Part shown: positions 35,358 through 42,911 of the stretch, piece after piece
Layout of the letters: every line of letters begins with the position of its first letter
Numbering within the stretch: position 1 is the first letter of the stretch
Assembly: GCA_020633435.1 (NCBI GenBank)
Contig: JACKDP010000013.1
Span: 1-64,000, forward strand
DNA length: 64,000 nucleotides
Source: Myxococcales bacterium
GTDB lineage: Bacteria > Myxococcota_A > Bradymonadia > UBA7976 > UBA1532
Reading direction: 5' to 3'
Position numbers and translations under genes: made by a program
The notes under the pieces: generated by a model
What the model saw: only the letters and a program-made list of their open reading frames with translations
What the model was told of the DNA's origin: nothing
The model's database searches: none

Positions 35358-36832
35358 GGTGGCCGGCCCTGGCCCTGCTCCTGGTGGGCTGCGGGGGCGA
35401 CGATCCCGGCGAGGCGACCCCCGCCCCCGACCAGGGCGTCGTGGCGCGCACCTGCGCCGAGCGCGCCGCCGTGCTCGCCGCGCAGTGCCCCCCCGGCAGC
35501 CGCCCCGAGGTCTTCGCCGCGGGCACGACGGCGTGCGCGGCGTCGGGCGAAATCCTCAATGATGACGGGGCCATCGAGGCTATCTGCCGCTCCGTGGACG
35601 GCTGCGTGCTGGTCTGCGGCTTCACCGATCCCTGCGCCTGCGGCATCGACCGCGTCACGGACGAGGGCGTCTTCTGCGCCTCGTGCGAGGAGGCCGCGGC
35701 CTGCGGCAACCAGGTCTGCGAGGGGGGCGAGTCCCCCGAGACATGCCCCGAGGACTGCGGCGACGTCTGCGCCCCGGGCACGGAGCGCTGCGCCGGCGAG
35801 GTGCGCGAGGTCTGCCGGCCCGACGGCGACTGGGAGACGGTGGCCTGCCGCGACGACCAGGCCTGCGGGCTGACCCGCGGCCGCCCGTTCTGCCAGACGC
35901 GCATCAGCCCCGCCGGCGGGACGTACCTCGCCCCCACCGGCCAGCCCTTCGCCGGCGACGGCGACGCCGCCGCCATCCGCTTCCAGGTGGGGCGCCTGCC
36001 CTGCGCCGGCGACTGCGAGCCCCTGCGCTTCGTGGAGGACGGCGCCCGCGTGCTCGCCCGGCAAGGCATGCGTCTGGCCCTCTTCGACGCCGCCACCGGC
36101 GCCGTCGAGGACGCGGGCTTCCCCGTGCTGGGGGCCTTCGCGGTGACGGAGCACCACGTCGGCACGAGCGCCCGCCAGCCCATCGTGGTCGATCGGGCCC
36201 GCCGCACCACCTTCACGGCCCAGGCCATCGTCGATGACACCACCGGCCTCGCCACGGGCGGCGTGGCGCTCACGGAGGACGGCGCGGAGCTGGCGGTGGC
36301 CATGGCCGTCGAGGGCGAGCCCCTGGTCGCGTCGTGGAGCACCGCCGACGGCGCCGCGCGCCACCTGCTGCGCTTCGTCGACCCCGCCGTGGCCAGCAAC
36401 ACCCAGGCGACGGCCCTGGCCTTCAGCCCCGATGGCCGCCTGCTGGCCGAGGGCCGCGTGGGTGGGCTGGTGGTGCTCTGGAACGTGGCCGAGGGCCGCT
36501 ACGTGCACCTGCTGCAGACCCAGGTGGGCGAGGTGACCGCCCTGGCCTTCCCCCCCACGGGCGAGCCGGTGCTGCTCGTGGGCGGCGCCGGCCTCGAGCT
36601 CTGGGAGCTGGAGGCCGCCCGCCGACGCTGGCGCGAGCCGCGCAGCGCCCCCGGCTCCCTGGCGATCTCGGCCGACGGCCTGACGCTGGCCGTCGGCGGG
36701 GGCGCGGTGTCGCTGCGCCGGATGGCCGATGGCGTCGAGATCCGCGCCCTCGATGGCACGGGCCGCGTGCACTTCTCCCCCGACGGGCACCGCCTGCTCG
36801 CCGGGGCCATCCTCTATGGCGATGCCCTCTGA
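35354..36832 (+). CDS. Cys-rich lipoprotein with WD40-like repeats, paralogue of the preceding gene
   Basis: A 492-residue lipoprotein (signal WPALALLLVGC) with the same build as 33339-35357. Its Cys-rich segment aligns block by block (DPCACGIDRVTDEGVFC, CGNQVCEGGESPETCPEDC, CRPDGDWETVAC). The middle domain seen in the first copy is missing or shortened, and the propeller half is shorter (TALAFSPDGRLLAEGR, GSLAISADGLTLAVGG, VHFSPDGHRLLAG). A tandem duplication followed by divergence is the simplest explanation. Translationally coupled to the first copy. Confidence 0.8.
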   Translation: MRWPALALLLVGCGGDDPGEATPAPDQGVVARTCAERAAVLAAQCPPGSRPEVFAAGTTACAASGEILNDDGAIEAICRSVDGCVLVCGFTDPCACGIDRVTDEGVFCASCEEAAACGNQVCEGGESPETCPEDCGDVCAPGTERCAGEVREVCRPDGDWETVACRDDQACGLTRGRPFCQTRISPAGGTYLAPTGQPFAGDGDAAAIRFQVGRLPCAGDCEPLRFVEDGARVLARQGMRLALFDAATGAVEDAGFPVLGAFAVTEHHVGTSARQPIVVDRARRTTFTAQAIVDDTTGLATGGVALTEDGAELAVAMAVEGEPLVASWSTADGAARHLLRFVDPAVASNTQATALAFSPDGRLLAEGRVGGLVVLWNVAEGRYVHLLQTQVGEVTALAFPPTGEPVLLVGGAGLELWELEAARRRWREPRSAPGSLAISADGLTLAVGGGAVSLRRMADGVEIRALDGTGRVHFSPDGHRLLAGAILYGDAL

Positions 36833-36841
36833 GAGGTCCCC

Positions 36842-37507
36842 TTGTCCCGACGCCCTGACGCCGCCACCGTCCTGCTCGCCCTGCTGGAGCGCATCCCCGA
36901 CGCCCACCAGGTCGAGCGGCTGCTCGAAGCCGAGAACCTGCGCCATGTGCTCAACCAGTGTGGCCAGAGCGACGCCGACATCCGCGCGGCCCTGAAGACG
37001 AAGATGCCGGGGGAGCTGCTCCTGGGCCTCCTGGAGGGTGGCCGCACGGGCGACGAGCTCCTCGCCCTGCTGCCGCCGCCGGGCCCCTCGAAGTCGGCGG
37101 CCGCCGTCGCTCGCGTCCAGGCCGTCCTCCCCCGGCCCTCCGCGGTGGCCGCCAGCGTCAGCAGCCTCAACAAGGCCGGCGGCATCAGCGCCCTCGTGGC
37201 CGTCATCGTCCCGGCCATGATCCTCTCGGGCTTCTTCCCCCTCTGGAACGTCGGCAGCCCCGGCCTCTGGTATGGCATCGCCACGGGCGGCGCCGCGCTG
37301 GGCGGCGCCCTCTTCGCCTGGGGCCGCCACCCCGCCTGGCTCGGCGCCCTCTGCGCCGCCCTCGCCGCCCCCGGCGCCCTCTTCGTCATGCAGTGGTGGA
37401 CCGCCGACCGTGAGACCATCTGGAACGTGGAGATCGCGGCCGCCTGCGGCGCGGGGGCCCTGCCAGGGATCATCCTCTACAACGTGCTGGCGCGGCGCGC
37501 TCGCTGA
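36842..37507 (+). CDS. Membrane protein with N-terminal helical domain
   Basis: The TTG at 36842, behind GAGAGG, opens a 221-residue frame. Residues 1 to about 75 are helical and leucine-rich (TVLLALLERIPDAHQVERL, LLLGLLEGGRTGDELLALL). After a linker come four hydrophobic segments (ISALVAVIVPAMILSGF, LWYGIATGGAALGGALFAW, LGALCAALAAPGALFVM, IAAACGAGALPGIILYNVL). The N-terminal part has the size and feel of small death-like or effector-associated adaptor domains, but this is impression only. It begins 9 bases after the propeller gene, so it is likely co-transcribed. Confidence 0.65.
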   Translation: MSRRPDAATVLLALLERIPDAHQVERLLEAENLRHVLNQCGQSDADIRAALKTKMPGELLLGLLEGGRTGDELLALLPPPGPSKSAAAVARVQAVLPRPSAVAASVSSLNKAGGISALVAVIVPAMILSGFFPLWNVGSPGLWYGIATGGAALGGALFAWGRHPAWLGALCAALAAPGALFVMQWWTADRETIWNVEIAAACGAGALPGIILYNVLARRAR

Positions 37508-37667
37508 GGCTGCCCGTCGGTGGCTGCCGCTGGCGGGCGGGCGATGCCACCCCCCAGGACGCCAACACCCTGGAATCACAAACGAAACACGATTTCCCTC
37601 GACGGCTTTCTTTTTCCCGAGGCAAGGTCGCGTGGTCTTCTCTCTGGGCAGGACAGTGAAGGGCATC
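37508..37667. other. Intergenic stretch at the edge of a lower-GC island
   Basis: Base composition drops here (runs such as GGAATCACAAACGAAACACG and CTTTCTTTTTCCC). No gene or clear promoter is seen. It marks the left edge of the region of different composition that reaches about 42911. Confidence 0.4.
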
Positions 37668-37772
37668 ATGGAAGAACACCTCCTCACGTCTCAGCTTCTT
37701 CTCGCGATTCATGCGACCGAGGTGAGCCAGGCGCTGCCCATGGGCGCGGGCACGTTGCGGTTGGAGCGGTGA
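37668..37772 (+). CDS. Possible 34-residue leader peptide
   Basis: An ATG at 37668 follows AAGGG at four-base spacing. The frame (MEEHLLTSQLLLAIHATEV, then SQALPMGAGTLRLER) ends with a TGA that overlaps the GTG of the following lipoprotein gene by four bases. The overlap and ribosome-binding site support translation; the short length and unknown sequence argue for caution. It may be a coupling leader or the remnant of a longer gene. Confidence 0.3.
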   Translation: MEEHLLTSQLLLAIHATEVSQALPMGAGTLRLER

Positions 37773-38623
37773 AGGTCGAGGTGCTCGTGGCAGGCGCGGT
37801 GCTCAGCGCTTGCACGGACGGTGGACCTCGTCCTCCGCTGTACCTGGATCCCATCCTCCTGCCGACAGCCGCGTGTCCACTCGAGGTCGGGGATGGCTAC
37901 GTCGGGATCGAGGTGTATCTGGCTGCAAGAGGTCCCCATCCTGCCGTAGACGCCGATGACCTGGGCTTCTGGGGCCTCGACGGCGACCGGGGAACGTTGA
38001 CGCTCCAAGCCAACGAGGGTGAGCCAAGGACCGTCGAAGTCAGAGTCACCTGGCTCGGGCCGGGGCGCCCCGCTGTCGTCGGCGCTGTCGCCTATGTTCA
38101 CATGGGTGACTCCCCGAGCAGGCGCCTCCCGTCGAATGGACCCGACTTCCCGCCCGAACGCTCATTTCTTCCCAGGCACTCCACCTGGCTGGACGAGTCC
38201 CCGCCCTCCGGAGCCAATCCCGTCCAGGCCGCGCTCGCTTGGCTGGCTCTCCAGCCAAAGCCCAGGTTCCTCGTGGTCTACCTCCCCGACAGCGGAGACC
38301 GGCGCCCTGCCGGGGCCTTGAGCGTGAGCGAGGAGGCGACCATCGCACCGGCCCTTGCCCGAGACGAAGTCCGGCTGATCGTGTTTGAAGATGTCTGGCG
38401 CGGCGAAGCTTCCGCCAGCTGGCTCCGGCTTGCCTGCGGTTCTGGCGGCGCCAGGCACCGCTGGGAGTACCCGGCCTTCCTGGATCAGGCGTGGCGCACG
38501 CGGCTGGTGTTCTCTTCCCCTCCCGTTGCGAAGAGTGGTCGCCTTCGGGGCTACTTCAGGGTGGATGGCGACGACTTCGGCTACTCCATCGAGGTCGACT
38601 TCCCCCTCTCTCGAAGGGAGTAG
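37769..38623 (+). CDS. Exported lipoprotein, unknown function
   Basis: The GTG at 37769 gives a 284-residue product with a short lipoprotein signal (VKVEVLVAGAVLSAC). The mature part is beta-rich (EVGDGYVGIEVYLAARG, LTLQANEGEPRTVEVRV, RFLVVYLPDSG, GRLRGYFRVDGDDFGYS). Codon use is less GC-extreme than in flanking genes. It sits just before the FGE-like array, five bases upstream of its first gene, and is probably co-expressed with it. No family recognised. Confidence 0.65.
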   Translation: MKVEVLVAGAVLSACTDGGPRPPLYLDPILLPTAACPLEVGDGYVGIEVYLAARGPHPAVDADDLGFWGLDGDRGTLTLQANEGEPRTVEVRVTWLGPGRPAVVGAVAYVHMGDSPSRRLPSNGPDFPPERSFLPRHSTWLDESPPSGANPVQAALAWLALQPKPRFLVVYLPDSGDRRPAGALSVSEEATIAPALARDEVRLIVFEDVWRGEASASWLRLACGSGGARHRWEYPAFLDQAWRTRLVFSSPPVAKSGRLRGYFRVDGDDFGYSIEVDFPLSRRE

Positions 38624-38628
38624 CAGGC

Positions 38629-39597
38629 ATGACACCTTTCAGACCTGGCCGTCGGCCTGTGCTGCTGAGCCTCGCCCTTCTGGCTCCAGCTACGGCCTGT
38701 GACGACGTGACCGTACAGGCCGACCCCGAGGACGCCAGCGTCGACGCCGGCTTGCCTGCTTGCCGGCTCCCGCGCGTGGGCACCATCGACTGGGTGTTCA
38801 TCGAAGGTGGGAGCTTCGTCATGGGCATCGACGACCCCCGCTGGCCGCTAGCGGCGCCGCCCCACCGGGTGACCGTGCCGTCCTTCTTCATCGCCCGGAC
38901 CGAGATGCGCTGGGTGGACTACGACGCGTGCAGTCGCGACGGTGTCTGTACACCCATCGACGTCCTGCACCGGCCCAGGCACGTGAACCCTGAGGACTGG
39001 TTGCTGACACGGCACTCCGGCGAGCCCTATCCTGGACTGGTGCCCGACGACAGCCCCACGCAGCTCGTCTGGGAGAAGGTCAGCCCGGTGCTCCGTTGGA
39101 GCCGGACTCGTTTGCCGTCCGAGGCGGAGTGGGAGTACGCCGCCCGTGGTCAGGGCCGTGATGTGCTCTACCCCTGGGGGGACGAGCCCGCCGACTGCAA
39201 GTGGGCAGTCATGCGTGAAGGCCCCAAACTGGAGGGAGCATGCAACCTGTACCACCAACAGCCACCCTGCAGCAGGCCGGCCGGCAACACACCGCAGGGC
39301 CTGTGTGACATGGCTGGCAACACAAGTGAGTGGACGGCCGACGTCTTCCGCGAGACCTATGAGGGTGCGCCTACCGATGGCACGCCCCGAACCGCTGACC
39401 ACGATCCCGCCGGCCATGAGTCGGGTCAGTGGGACGCGTTTCGCGTCGGCCGTGGAGGAGGGGCAACCCATCTCGCCGACGGAGTCAGTGTCCATGCTCG
39501 CTCCGTCGGCGGCGCCGGCACCTACGCAGGCCTCCGCCCGGTCGTCGACGTGCCGCCGGGCTGTGACCCGCACAAGCCGCCCGTGGTGGGGGGCTGA
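38629..39597 (+). CDS. FGE-sulfatase-domain lipoprotein, copy 1
   Basis: A 322-residue product: lipobox (LALLAPATAC), short acidic linker (DPEDASVDAGLPAC), then a formylglycine-generating-enzyme fold. Recognised blocks are IEGGSFVMGIDDPRW, RLPSEAEWEYAARG, LYPWGDEPADC, LCDMAGNTSEWTADVF and, at the end, AGLRPVVDVP. The family oxidises a sulfatase Cys to formylglycine or, in many bacterial members, modifies or binds other targets. The C-terminal segment where true FGEs carry their catalytic Cys pair reads VGRGGGATHLADGVSVHAR here, without cysteines, so catalysis of the classical kind is unlikely. First of a tandem array. Confidence 0.85.
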   Translation: MTPFRPGRRPVLLSLALLAPATACDDVTVQADPEDASVDAGLPACRLPRVGTIDWVFIEGGSFVMGIDDPRWPLAAPPHRVTVPSFFIARTEMRWVDYDACSRDGVCTPIDVLHRPRHVNPEDWLLTRHSGEPYPGLVPDDSPTQLVWEKVSPVLRWSRTRLPSEAEWEYAARGQGRDVLYPWGDEPADCKWAVMREGPKLEGACNLYHQQPPCSRPAGNTPQGLCDMAGNTSEWTADVFRETYEGAPTDGTPRTADHDPAGHESGQWDAFRVGRGGGATHLADGVSVHARSVGGAGTYAGLRPVVDVPPGCDPHKPPVVGG

Positions 39598-39598
39598 G

Positions 39599-40558
39599 GT
39601 GGCGTGGTCAACGCACCGGCTGGCCGCCCGGTTCCTCGTCTGCGCCGCGCTCACCGCCTGCGACGACGTGGTTCCACAGGCCGACCCCGAGGACGCCAGC
39701 GTCGACGCCGGCTTGCCTGCTTGCCGGCTCCCACAGGTGGGCACCATCGACTGGGTGTTCATCGAAGGTGGGAGCTTCGTCATGGGCATCGACGACCCCC
39801 GCTGGCCGCGGGCGGCGCCGCCCCACCCGGTGACCGTGCCGTCCTTCTTCATCGCCCGGACCGAGATACGCTGGGTGGACTACGACGCGTGCAGTGGCGA
39901 CGGGGTCTGCAGGCCGGTCGCGACGGTGTACCGGCCGGGGCACGTGAACCCCGAAGACTGGTTGCTGACCAGACACGACGGTCAACCCTACCCCGGGCTG
40001 GTGCCAGACGACAGTCCGGCGCTCCTCATCTCTGAGAAGGTCCGGCCCTTTCTCCGATGGAGCCGCGCCCGCCTGCCCTCCGAAGCCGAGTGGGAGTACG
40101 CCGCCCGCGGACGGGGACGTGACGTGCTCTACCCCTGGGGCGACGAGCCCGCAGACTGCACCCGAGCCGTCATGTATGAGGAAGGAGACCTGGAAGGAGC
40201 CTGTGATCTCTACCACCCGCAGCCTCCTTGCAGCAGGCCGGCCGGCAACACGCCGCAGGGCCTGTGCGACATGGCGGGCAACGCCGATGAGTGGACGGCC
40301 GACGTCTTCCGGGAGACCTACGAGGGCGGTCCGGCTAATGGCCGGCCGCGGACGGCTGCCGACGATCCCCCGGACCATGAGCCAGGCCAGTGGGACGCTG
40401 ACCAGGTGAGCCGTGGTGGAGCGGCGGACAATTCCGCCGAGTCGGTCAGCGTGCATGTGCGATTCCCGGTGTCAGAGAGTCGGGCCGTCGGCCTCCGCCC
40501 GGTCGTCGACGTGCCGCCGGGCTGTGACCCGCACAAGCCGCCCGTGGTGGGGGGCTGA
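39599..40558 (+). CDS. FGE-sulfatase-domain lipoprotein, copy 2
   Basis: The GTG at 39599 starts one base after copy 1 ends. The 319-residue product has a different signal peptide (VAWSTHRLAARFLVCAALTAC) but the same acidic linker and domain blocks as copy 1, for example GSFVMGIDDPRWPRAAPP and LPSEAEWEYAARGRGRDVL. Its C-terminal segment VSRGGAADNSAESVSVHVR is identical to copy 3 and lacks catalytic cysteines. Differences from the other copies concentrate in the middle loops around residues 95-140 and 190-220. Confidence 0.85.
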   Translation: MAWSTHRLAARFLVCAALTACDDVVPQADPEDASVDAGLPACRLPQVGTIDWVFIEGGSFVMGIDDPRWPRAAPPHPVTVPSFFIARTEIRWVDYDACSGDGVCRPVATVYRPGHVNPEDWLLTRHDGQPYPGLVPDDSPALLISEKVRPFLRWSRARLPSEAEWEYAARGRGRDVLYPWGDEPADCTRAVMYEEGDLEGACDLYHPQPPCSRPAGNTPQGLCDMAGNADEWTADVFRETYEGGPANGRPRTAADDPPDHEPGQWDADQVSRGGAADNSAESVSVHVRFPVSESRAVGLRPVVDVPPGCDPHKPPVVGG

Positions 40559-40559
40559 G

Positions 40560-41525
40560 GTGGCGTGGTCAACGCACCGGCTGGCCGCCCGGTTCCTCGT
40601 CTGCGCCGCGCTCACCGCCTGCGACGACGTGGTTCCACAGGCCGACCCCGAGGACGCCAGCGTCGACGCCGGCCTGCCGGCTTGCCGGCTCCCGCGCGTG
40701 GGCACCATCGACTGGGTGTTCGTCGAAGGTGGCAGCTTCGTCATGGGCATCGACGACCCCCGCTGGCCGCTAGCGGCGCCGCCCCAGCCGGTGACCGTGC
40801 CGTCCTTCTTCATCGCCCGGACCGAGATGCGCTGGGTGGACTACGATGCGTGCAGTCGCGACGGTGTCTGTACACCCATCGACGTCCTGCACCGCCCCGG
40901 GCACGTGAACCCTGAAGACTGGTTGCTGACCCGACACGCCGGAGAGCCCTACCCTGGGCTGGTGCCCGACGACAGCCCCGCGCGTCTCATCTCCGAGAAG
41001 GTCCGCCCCTTTCTCCGATGGAGCCGTGCCCGCCTGCCCTCCGAGGCCGAGTGGGAGTACGCCGCCCGCGGCCGGGGACGTGACGTGCTCTACCCCTGGG
41101 GCGACGAGCGCGCCGACTGCACCCGAGCCGTCATGCAGGCCGAAGGCGAGGTCGGAGAGCGGAGAGCTTGCACGCTGTACCACCTGCAACCCCCTTGCAG
41201 CCGGCCGGCCGGCAACACCCCAGAGGGCTTGTGCGACATGGCGGGCAACTCTGCTGAGTGGACGGCCGACGTCTTCCGCGAGACCTACGAGGGTGTCCCG
41301 CCCGATGGCACTCCCCGGACGGCTGACGACGATCCCGCCGACCATGTGCCGGGACGTTGGGACACCGACCAGGTGAGCCGTGGTGGAGCGGCGGACAATT
41401 CCGCCGAGTCGGTCAGCGTGCATGTGCGATTCCCGGTGTCAGAGAGTCGGGCCGTCGGCCTCCGCCCGGTCGTCGACGTGCCGCCGGGCTGTGACCCGCA
41501 CAAGCCGCCCGTGGTGGGGGGCTGA
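40560..41525 (+). CDS. FGE-sulfatase-domain lipoprotein, copy 3
   Basis: The GTG at 40560 again lies one base after the previous stop, within the same repeated junction. The 321-residue product has the copy 2 signal peptide but central parts closer to copy 1 (DGVCTPIDVLHRPGHVNPED), so it looks like a mosaic of the two. The tail from VSRGGAADNS onward matches copy 2 exactly. It has an extra pair of charged residues in the loop EVGERRACTLYHLQP. Catalytic cysteines of FGE are absent. Confidence 0.85.
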   Translation: MAWSTHRLAARFLVCAALTACDDVVPQADPEDASVDAGLPACRLPRVGTIDWVFVEGGSFVMGIDDPRWPLAAPPQPVTVPSFFIARTEMRWVDYDACSRDGVCTPIDVLHRPGHVNPEDWLLTRHAGEPYPGLVPDDSPARLISEKVRPFLRWSRARLPSEAEWEYAARGRGRDVLYPWGDERADCTRAVMQAEGEVGERRACTLYHLQPPCSRPAGNTPEGLCDMAGNSAEWTADVFRETYEGVPPDGTPRTADDDPADHVPGRWDTDQVSRGGAADNSAESVSVHVRFPVSESRAVGLRPVVDVPPGCDPHKPPVVGG

Positions 41526-41526
41526 G

Positions 41527-41754
41527 GTGGCGTGGTCAACGCACCGGCTGGCCGCCCGGTTCGTCGTCTGCGCCGCGCTCACCGCCTGCGACGACGTGGT
41601 TCCACAGGCCGACCCCGAGGAGCCATGGCGTGCACGGTTCGGCGAGGTCCTCGCTGAAGACTGTCAGAAGCAAGCAGAAGCGCTGCTACCAATGTTGAAG
41701 CAGCCGGTGTCCAGGGTGGTCGCTCCGCCTGTGGTCCCGGCCTCCACTTCGTAG
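41527..41754 (+). pseudogene. Truncated fourth FGE-like copy (leader only)
   Basis: The GTG at 41527 reproduces the copy 2/3 signal peptide (VAWSTHRLAARFVVCAALTA) and the start of the linker. Homology ends abruptly after 41621 (CCCCGAGGA). The frame then runs 130 bases through unrelated sequence, antisense to the gene at 41664, and stops at 41754. The FGE domain is entirely missing. It is best read as the broken end of the tandem array. Confidence 0.8.
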
Positions 41755-42266
41755 TAGATGTTTCCCCAAGACTCGTCGACCTGCCTCGTGATGAACCTGC
41801 CGCCGTAGAAGAAGCACTCCTCCGCCGGGCTGCACGACAGGCTCAGGGCGCATGTGTTCACCTTGTACCTCGCGAAGCCGCGATAGGCACCCTTTCCACA
41901 TGCGCCAGACTTGGAATAGACATAGAGGGCGACCGTGTAGTCGTCGCAGTCATCGGCGTCCAGGTCCTCGATGTATGCATTCACACCGACATCGACCGAC
42001 TCATTGGTGTTCAGGTAGCCAATGGGGTAACTCGCCGTGAGCGATAGTTCGCCCGAACCATCATGGTACGCGTTCGCAAACTTCGTCAGCGAACTGTCTC
42101 CGTTGAGCCGGACACGCCCTTCGCCAACACCAACCACGGAGTTGCTCAGGTGCTCGCAGTACAGCTGCGCCAGGGCATCCGGTATTCGGGTCGGGGAAAC
42201 AAGTGTCAGCAGGAAGATGGCCACGGTACCTGGGCCAGAGCGGGCAGGATGGTGCTGGAGGGCCAT
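41664..42266 (-). CDS. Secreted small Cys-containing protein, unknown
   Basis: A 200-residue product whose ATG overlaps the stop of the upstream lipoprotein gene by one base (TGATG). A cleavable signal is likely (TVAIFLLTLVSPTRIPDALA). The mature part is beta-rich with about eight cysteines (YCEHLSNSVVG, DADDCDDYTVALYVYSK, CGKGAYRGFARYKVNTC, CSPAEECFFYGG), suggesting a disulfide-bonded extracellular domain. Base composition is clearly lower in GC than elsewhere. It converges with, and overlaps, the truncated FGE copy. Confidence 0.65.
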   Translation of the reverse strand: MALQHHPARSGPGTVAIFLLTLVSPTRIPDALAQLYCEHLSNSVVGVGEGRVRLNGDSSLTKFANAYHDGSGELSLTASYPIGYLNTNESVDVGVNAYIEDLDADDCDDYTVALYVYSKSGACGKGAYRGFARYKVNTCALSLSCSPAEECFFYGGRFITRQVDESWGNIYYEVEAGTTGGATTLDTGCFNIGSSASACF

Positions 42267-42796
42267 CAGGGCTGGACTCCGCTGCCTCGGTACGAGGTCC
42301 TGCCGACCACCCCGTTCGGCATGGTGAACTCCGCTTCAAGCTGGAACACGATGCCGGCGACCCCAGCAACATCCTCGACGACTGCGGAGCCGGCAACACG
42401 AAGCTCATCGTCCTGTTGCCGGTTCAACGTCACCATCGCGCACCCATCGTCTCGTGGTGGGCAGCCTGGGTCCTTGATGCGTACCGTCATGTCAACATCA
42501 GGAGATGCGAGGTCGAAGGTGGCTCCATCGCTCACCAGCGCCCGCGGGACGCTGACTCGCCAGACTTCCCGCTCGTCGTCTTCCAGGATCGCGATCCCGG
42601 CGCGGAGATCGTCAACCACCGAGGGTGCATCGTAGAACACCGCGTGCCCGTCCACATGTGGCGTGTTGAGGATCTCAAGCGCACGGGATGACTCCGCCTC
42701 CAGCGCTGGAGCCATCGGCCTGGCCGTGCCACCGTCAGGCGTGCTGCAACCGACCAGGACGGCCATCAACCCGAGCCCGAACTCGACGCTCTTCAT
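42266..42796 (-). CDS. Small lipoprotein, unknown function
   Basis: The ATG at 42796 has a near-ideal GGAGGT site six bases upstream. The 176-residue product starts with a lipoprotein signal (FGLGLMAVLVGC). The mature part (EDDEREVWRVSVPRAL, PDVDMTVRIKDPGCPPRD, VAGIVFQLEAEFTMPNG) looks like a beta-sandwich. It is coupled to the secreted protein gene at 42266. Lower-GC codon use, as in its partner. No family recognised. Confidence 0.68.
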   Translation of the reverse strand: MKSVEFGLGLMAVLVGCSTPDGGTARPMAPALEAESSRALEILNTPHVDGHAVFYDAPSVVDDLRAGIAILEDDEREVWRVSVPRALVSDGATFDLASPDVDMTVRIKDPGCPPRDDGCAMVTLNRQQDDELRVAGSAVVEDVAGVAGIVFQLEAEFTMPNGVVGRTSYRGSGVQP

Positions 42797-42846
42797 CCCG
42801 CTACCTCCCGAGTCTTTCTCTCTGCAGGCCCGGCGCCAGGGTATCT

Positions 42847-42859
42847 CCCCCCCCCCCCC
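42847..42859. repeat. Homopolymer of 13 C (G on the minus strand)
   Basis: An uninterrupted run of 13 C lies 51 bases upstream of the ATG of the minus-strand lipoprotein gene at 42796, in the likely promoter or 5' leader. Tracts of this kind can change length by slippage and alter promoter spacing. They are also a common site of sequencing error. Confidence 0.6.
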
Positions 42860-42911
42860 AATGTGCAAGGTCGACTCGCCGGCAGCCCATGCCAGGAAGT
42901 CGATACGCGCT

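Larger units (their letters stand above)
38710..41621 (+). repeat. Tandem direct-repeat array, units of about 961-967 bp
   Basis: Gene starts are spaced 961 and 967 bases apart (39599, 40560, 41527). Each unit contains the last about 60 bases of one gene, the one-base spacer and the signal-peptide region of the next, so the repeat boundary does not match the gene boundary. That pattern points to unequal crossing-over within an existing tandem pair. Confidence 0.8.

Noticed and set aside
38629..41621. Diversity-generating retroelement, because FGE-like folds are typical targets
   Set aside because: No reverse transcriptase, template repeat or accessory gene is visible. Differences between copies lie in the middle of the genes and look like mosaics rather than adenine-directed changes at the 3' end.
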